Positions 60,078 through 64,000 of a stretch of 64,000 bases of DNA are shown in pieces. How positions within the stretch are numbered: position 1 is the stretch's first letter; each line of letters opens with the position of its first letter. A model generated the notes under the pieces. It made no database searches. It saw only the letters and a list, made by a program, of their open reading frames with translations, and was not told the origin of the DNA. The DNA is from Lachnospiraceae bacterium (GTDB lineage Bacteria; Bacillota; Clostridia; Lachnospirales; Lachnospiraceae), in NCBI GenBank assembly GCA_022652545.1, contig JALCRM010000003.1, positions 142,885 to 206,884 of the forward strand, written 5' to 3'. A program made the translations under genes and the position numbers.

Positions 60078-61499
60078 ATGCGCAAGACCAAGATCGTCTG
60101 CACCATCGGACCGGCGAGCGAGAGCGAAGACATGCTGCGCAGCCTGATCCAGGCGGGCTGCGACGTTACGAGATTCAATTTTTCGCACGGTACGCACGAG
60201 GAGCACAGGGCTAAATTCGAACGGGTGGTAAAGGTCCGCAGGCAGCTGAACCTTCCGATCGCCACGCTTCTCGATACAAAGGGGCCGGAGATCCGTCTGC
60301 GCAACTTCAGCGCCGGCAGCATCGAGCTGGCCGAAGGGCAGAAATTCACCCTGACCACGGACGAGATCGACGGGGATGCCGCACGCGCGTCCATTACCTA
60401 CAAGGGACTCGTCAACGATGTGAAGCCGGGAGCTCCCATCCTTATCGACGACGGGCTCATTGAACTGCGGGTGGACAGTATCGAAGGCGGGAAGGACATC
60501 GTCTGCACGGTCATGAACGGCGGCCCTGTCAGTGACCACAAGGGGATCAATGTGCCGGGCACGGAGCTTTCGATGCCGTTCATCAGTGATCAGGACCGGT
60601 CGGATATCATCTTCGGCTGCGACTTGGGTTTTGACCTGCTCGCGGCTTCCTTTACCAGGTCGGCGGAGGATATCCGCGAGATCCGGAAAATACTGCAGGA
60701 ACACAACAGCAGCATGAAGATCATCGCCAAGATCGAATCCCTGCAGGGGGTGAAAAACCTGAAGGAGATCCTTGACGAGGCGGACGGCATCATGGTGGCG
60801 CGCGGAGACCTCGGCGTGGAGGTACCTCTCGAATATGTGCCGGTGCTGCAGAAGCAGATGATCAAGATGGCGGAAGCGGAAGGAAAGACGGTGATCACCG
60901 CAACGCAGATGCTGGATTCCATGATCCACAACCCGAGGCCTACACGCGCCGAGGCGACCGACGTCGCGAACGCCATTTACGACGGGACCTCCGCGATCAT
61001 GCTTTCAGGTGAAACGGCGGCAGGCAGGTATCCGCTGGAGGCTGTGAAAACAATGGCCCGCATCGCGGAGCGCACCGAAGAGGACATCGACTACAAGCGG
61101 CGCATGACCAGGCGAACCGTAGACGATGTGATCAAGGACATTACGTCCGCCATTTCGCATTCGGCCTGTACGATCGCGGAAGACATCGGCGCCGCTGCGG
61201 TCATCACCGTCACGATCTCCGGCTTCACGGCCAGGAGACTGGCACGCTACAAGCCCACCTGCCCCATCATCGCCTGTACGACCAGGAGCCGCGCGGCCTG
61301 CCAGATGAACCTGCTGTTTGATGTTTATCCGATCCTGATCCAGGAGGAGGACAATACCGAGCAGCTGTTCGACGCGGCGGTCGAAAGAGCGCAGCTGGCC
61401 GGATACATCAGGCCGGGAGACAAAGTGGTGCTCACGGCCGGCGTACCGCTCGGACAGTCCGGCAACACCAACATGGTGCGCGTGATCGAAGTGAAATGA
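60078..61499 (+). CDS. pyk: Pyruvate kinase
   Basis: Last ATP-forming step of glycolysis. The 473-residue protein shows KTKIVCTIGPASES, NFSHGTHEEH, DTKGPEIRLRNF, the catalytic Lys region IIAKIESLQGVKN, MVARGDLGVEVP and ITATQMLDSMIHNPRPTRAE (read with the Lys, Glu and Asp ligands in place). It lacks the extra phosphohistidine domain found at the C-terminus of Bacillus enzymes. ATCGGAGGA precedes the ATG. The stop overlaps the alternative start of the next gene. Confidence 0.96.
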   Translation: MRKTKIVCTIGPASESEDMLRSLIQAGCDVTRFNFSHGTHEEHRAKFERVVKVRRQLNLPIATLLDTKGPEIRLRNFSAGSIELAEGQKFTLTTDEIDGDAARASITYKGLVNDVKPGAPILIDDGLIELRVDSIEGGKDIVCTVMNGGPVSDHKGINVPGTELSMPFISDQDRSDIIFGCDLGFDLLAASFTRSAEDIREIRKILQEHNSSMKIIAKIESLQGVKNLKEILDEADGIMVARGDLGVEVPLEYVPVLQKQMIKMAEAEGKTVITATQMLDSMIHNPRPTRAEATDVANAIYDGTSAIMLSGETAAGRYPLEAVKTMARIAERTEEDIDYKRRMTRRTVDDVIKDITSAISHSACTIAEDIGAAAVITVTISGFTARRLARYKPTCPIIACTTRSRAACQMNLLFDVYPILIQEEDNTEQLFDAAVERAQLAGYIRPGDKVVLTAGVPLGQSGNTNMVRVIEVK

Positions 61500-61543
61500 C
61501 GGACCATGCGGCAAAACAGCAGAAGCGCTGCGGAAGGACCCCG

Positions 61544-62173
61544 ATGCATCATATATTCTGCATAATGGGAAAGAGCGCGTCCGGCAAGGACACCATATAT
61601 GCGAGGCTGCTGGCAGACCCGTCGCTCCGGCTGCACCGCATCGTGCCGTATACGACACGGCCCATGCGGGAGGGCGAGGAAGAAGGACGGGAATACTGTT
61701 TTGTCTCGACAGAGCAGTTCCGGGCCCTGCAGGCAGCCGGACGCATCATAGAAGAACGCTGCTACCATACGGTTTACGGGGACTGGTATTACTTTACCGC
61801 AGATGACGGACAGATCCGGCTGGAAGAGGAAAGCTGCCTGACCATCACGACCCTGAAGGGTTTCCGCGCACTGAAAAAGCGTTTCGGCGCGGCTGCGGCG
61901 GTGCCGCTCTTCATTACCCTGGACGAGGGCGAACGTCTCGCCCGCGCGCTCGAGAGGGAGCGCAGGCAGGCAGAGCCGAAATACGAGGAAATGTGCCGGC
62001 GGAGCCTGGCGGACGCCGCTGATTTTTCGCCCCGCAGGCTGGCGGCAGCGGGCATAGGCAGGGATGACACGTTTGAAAACGACGATCTGGAGCGCTGCAT
62101 TGCCGCGATCCGGGAGAGGATCGCCGCCTGCCTCCGCGGGGACGGCGGGGAAACGCACGGAGAAGGACAGTGA
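61544..62173 (+). CDS. Guanylate kinase-like P-loop protein
   Basis: A 209-residue protein with P-loop IMGKSASGKDT, GMP-site motif YTTRPMREGEEEG and a following EYCFV strand, as in guanylate kinases. Other parts diverge: the lid and C-terminal regions are Arg/Glu-rich and unlike standard Gmk. It may be a second guanylate kinase or a related nucleotide/regulatory kinase. ATG 61544 has GGAAGGA 5 bases upstream; ATG 61496, overlapping the pyk stop, would add 16 residues. It overlaps holB by 4 bases. Confidence 0.78.
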   Translation: MHHIFCIMGKSASGKDTIYARLLADPSLRLHRIVPYTTRPMREGEEEGREYCFVSTEQFRALQAAGRIIEERCYHTVYGDWYYFTADDGQIRLEEESCLTITTLKGFRALKKRFGAAAAVPLFITLDEGERLARALERERRQAEPKYEEMCRRSLADAADFSPRRLAAAGIGRDDTFENDDLERCIAAIRERIAACLRGDGGETHGEGQ

Positions 62174-63189
62174 GCAGATTTACCGACGTGATCGGACAGG
62201 AACAGATCACGGCGCACCTGCAGAAGTCGCTGCAGGACGGCCGGATCTCCCATGCGTACATACTCGACGGGCCGGAAGGCATCGGGAAGAGGATGCTCGC
62301 GGATATTTTTGCACAGACACTGCTCTGCTCTTCCCCGGAGAAGGACAGCAGCGGGCTGCCGGAGCCCTGCGAAAAGTGCGATTCCTGCATTCAGGCGCAG
62401 ACGGGCAACAATCCCGACATCATCCATGTCACGCACGAAAAGGAGAAGACCTTCCGCGTGGACGAGGTGCGGGCAGTGCGCGACGACATCGTGATCAGGC
62501 CGGTCGGTGCGTATAAGGTCTACATCCTGGAAGATGCGCACCTGATGAATCCGCAGGCGCAGAACGCTCTGCTGAAGACGCTGGAGGAGCCGCCGTCCTA
62601 TGCGGTGCTCATGCTGCTGGCCGACGGGACGCAGAATTTTCTGCCCACCATCCTTTCCCGGGCAGTCACGCTGCGGTTGAAGCAGGTGCCGGATGCGGCC
62701 GTCGCCGCCTGGCTGGAGGAAAACTGCGGGATAAGCCATACAAGGGCGCTGGCGGCAGCGGGACTGTCGGGCGGACGCCCCGGACATGCGGCTGCGCTCG
62801 CTGCGGACGAAAATTTCGAAGCGGACCGCAGGCAGATACTGGATGCACTGACAGGGCTCGCATCGAGCGATGCCGCCGGCATAGCCGAAACGGCTGCGCT
62901 GCTGTCCGGCAGGAAAGAGCTGACCGCCGCAGGGGCCCTGCGCCTCTGGCTGCGGGATATTTCCGTCCGGAAGGCGGCAGCCGGGACGAAGGCGCCGGAA
63001 CCTGTTTTTCCGGATTATGCGGAGGCGACCGCAGCTGCGGCGTCTGCGCTTACGTACGAGGATCTGGGCAAGATCACGGATGCGCTGAATGAATATGACC
63101 GGCGTGTCAGGGTCAACATCAAGGAAGAGACCGCGCTGGACCTGCTGCTGCTTTCTGCCAGGGACACGATGCGGAGAGAAAAGGGGTAG
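62170..63189 (+). CDS. holB: DNA polymerase III delta-prime subunit
   Basis: Clamp-loader subunit of 339 residues. The N-terminal AAA+ fold begins FTDVIGQEQITAHLQ and has GPEGIGKRMLA (a modified Walker A), the zinc module CEKCDSC and the family segment LMNPQAQNALLKTLEEPPS. A three-helix collar domain follows. GTG 62170 is preceded by GGAGAAGGA and overlaps the previous stop. The order gmk-like, holB, PSP1 gene (yaaT-like) matches the Firmicute holB-yaaT arrangement. Confidence 0.92.
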   Translation: MSRFTDVIGQEQITAHLQKSLQDGRISHAYILDGPEGIGKRMLADIFAQTLLCSSPEKDSSGLPEPCEKCDSCIQAQTGNNPDIIHVTHEKEKTFRVDEVRAVRDDIVIRPVGAYKVYILEDAHLMNPQAQNALLKTLEEPPSYAVLMLLADGTQNFLPTILSRAVTLRLKQVPDAAVAAWLEENCGISHTRALAAAGLSGGRPGHAAALAADENFEADRRQILDALTGLASSDAAGIAETAALLSGRKELTAAGALRLWLRDISVRKAAAGTKAPEPVFPDYAEATAAAASALTYEDLGKITDALNEYDRRVRVNIKEETALDLLLLSARDTMRREKG

Positions 63190-63192
63190 AAA

Positions 63193-64000
63193 ATGTCTGA
63201 TGACGAACTGAAGATCATCACCATCGTACACGATGAAGCGGAGAACGGCGCGGCAGCGGACGGTATCCTGCCGGAGCATCCGGTGTATCCGATGCCGGCA
63301 GATCCCGCGCAGGATGCGCAGGCCGGGGATGACGCACCGGCTGTGCCGGCTGCGGATGCTGACCCGGAGATGCCGGCCGAAGCGGACCGGCTGGAGGAAG
63401 AGGGAGAGAAAGCCGCTATCCTGCTGGAGGAGAGCGGGGACGAAGTCCTCTCCGGCGACGAGGAAGACGACGATGACAGGCCCGTGTCGGAGGACAGGCC
63501 GCTGGCTGACCTTACGGCGGCACCTGAGGATACCGCAGCCGAAGATCCGGATGCGGAGGAGGCTGACGTCACGGAAGCGCCGGATGTCACGGAGGACGGA
63601 GAAATGCCGCTGCCGCTGTTCGGGCCCGGCCCGGGCGACGAGGCCGAGGAAAAGCGCGTTCCGGTCGTAGGTGTCCGCTTCCGCCCCGCGGGGAAGATCT
63701 ACTATTTTGACCCGGGCACGCTTGCGCTGGAACACGACACGCATGTGGTCGTGGATACGGTCAAAGGCGCGGATTTCGGCATTGTTACGGGCAAACCGTT
63801 CATGCTGCCGGCCTGCAATATGAAGCAGCCTCTGCGCCGGGTGCTGCGCATCGCCGAAGAAGCGGATGAAAAACGGCGCAGCGACAATCTGGAAAATGAG
63901 AAGAGCGCGTTCAAAATCTGCCAGGAAAAGATCCGGCAGCACGGACTGGACATGAAGCTCACATCCGCGGAGTACGCTTTTGACGGCAGCAAGATCATGT
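63193..64000 (+). CDS. PSP1-domain (YaaT/RicT-like) protein with acidic N-terminal extension, cut by window end
   Basis: The frame runs off the window. Residues about 155 onward are the PSP1 core (VVGVRFRPAGKIYYFDPG, DTVKGADFGIVTG), as in YaaT/RicT, which with RicA and RicF forms an Fe-S complex affecting RNase Y processing and sporulation. The first 137 residues are an unusual Asp/Glu/Ala/Pro-rich stretch. An internal ATG at 63604 has GGAGG upstream, so the core could also be made alone. ATG 63193 has only a weak site (GGGG, 3 bases after the holB stop) and is probably coupled. Confidence 0.82.
   Translation, partial: MSDDELKIITIVHDEAENGAAADGILPEHPVYPMPADPAQDAQAGDDAPAVPAADADPEMPAEADRLEEEGEKAAILLEESGDEVLSGDEEDDDDRPVSEDRPLADLTAAPEDTAAEDPDAEEADVTEAPDVTEDGEMPLPLFGPGPGDEAEEKRVPVVGVRFRPAGKIYYFDPGTLALEHDTHVVVDTVKGADFGIVTGKPFMLPACNMKQPLRRVLRIAEEADEKRRSDNLENEKSAFKICQEKIRQHGLDMKLTSAEYAFDGSKIM

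Noticed and set aside
61789-63942. 717-codon open frame on the minus strand
   Set aside because: It lies opposite the gmk-like, holB and PSP1 genes, which have clear motifs, and its translation is Arg/His/Gly-rich without family motifs; GC-rich third positions keep the opposite frame open.
1-64000. CRISPR arrays, insertion sequences, prophage or rRNA
   Set aside because: No direct-repeat/spacer pattern, transposase, integrase, phage structural gene or rRNA sequence was seen on either strand.

Overview
The window looks like a 64 kb stretch of core chromosome from a GC-rich anaerobic Firmicute, most likely a Lachnospiraceae-type clostridium. The basis is gene content and order: a type III glutamine synthetase, archaeal-type ProS, ftsEX followed by an M23 hydrolase and an S41 protease, uvrB-uvrA-mreB-recD2-comFC leading into cdaA-cdaR-glmM, and an FprA-type flavodiiron protein. 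I saw no prophage, insertion sequence, CRISPR array or rRNA. Almost every gene lies on the + strand. The exception is a two-gene minus-strand unit (a TSCPD protein and murG) at 55.6-57.0 kb.

Layout: 0-2.9 kb, RNase J tail, short MltG-like protein, O-methyltransferase and U32 protein. 3.0-8.3 kb, glutamine synthetase III, tRNA-Gln(CTG) with its own promoter and terminator, acyl-ACP thioesterase, CvfB, and a CPBP membrane protease behind a tandem repeat. 8.5-14.5 kb, a PucR-type regulator, ftsE, ftsX, a murein hydrolase and an S41 protease. 14.5-18.4 kb, a heterodimeric ABC exporter preceded by a 30-codon ORF and an intrinsic terminator. 18.4-27.7 kb, uvrBA under a LexA-like box, mreB, recD2 and comFC. 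27.7-32.9 kb, two membrane proteins of unknown function and cdaA-cdaR-glmM. 32.9-39.8 kb, DUF2156, a DMT transporter, a partner-switching cluster (membrane protein with a decayed RsbW-like domain, Cache-HAMP-PP2C phosphatase, RsbW-like kinase, N-box-only protein, STAS protein) and an HPr-like gene. 39.8-51 kb, leuA, proS, ackA, CCA transferase, HU, rqcP, divIC, a tilS/hprT fusion and ftsH. 51-64 kb, GH13 glucosidase, fba, a DUF362 ferredoxin-like protein, murG/TSCPD, pgi, flavodiiron protein, pyk, guanylate kinase-like protein, holB and the start of a PSP1 protein.

The most unusual signal is a dispersed leader element, present twice in tandem before the CPBP gene, once before pgi and as a shorter copy before the membrane/RsbW-like gene. 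It ends in an 8-bp hairpin, the linker TCAT or GTAT, and a strong Shine-Dalgarno sequence. Between copies the hairpin arms change in a compensated way, and the 3' arm can pair instead with the Shine-Dalgarno sequence. It therefore looks like a repeated translational control RNA rather than chance repetition. Further leads are the putative attenuator before the ABC exporter, the tilS/hprT fusion with an internal start, and an HPr whose active-site loop lacks the usual arginine.
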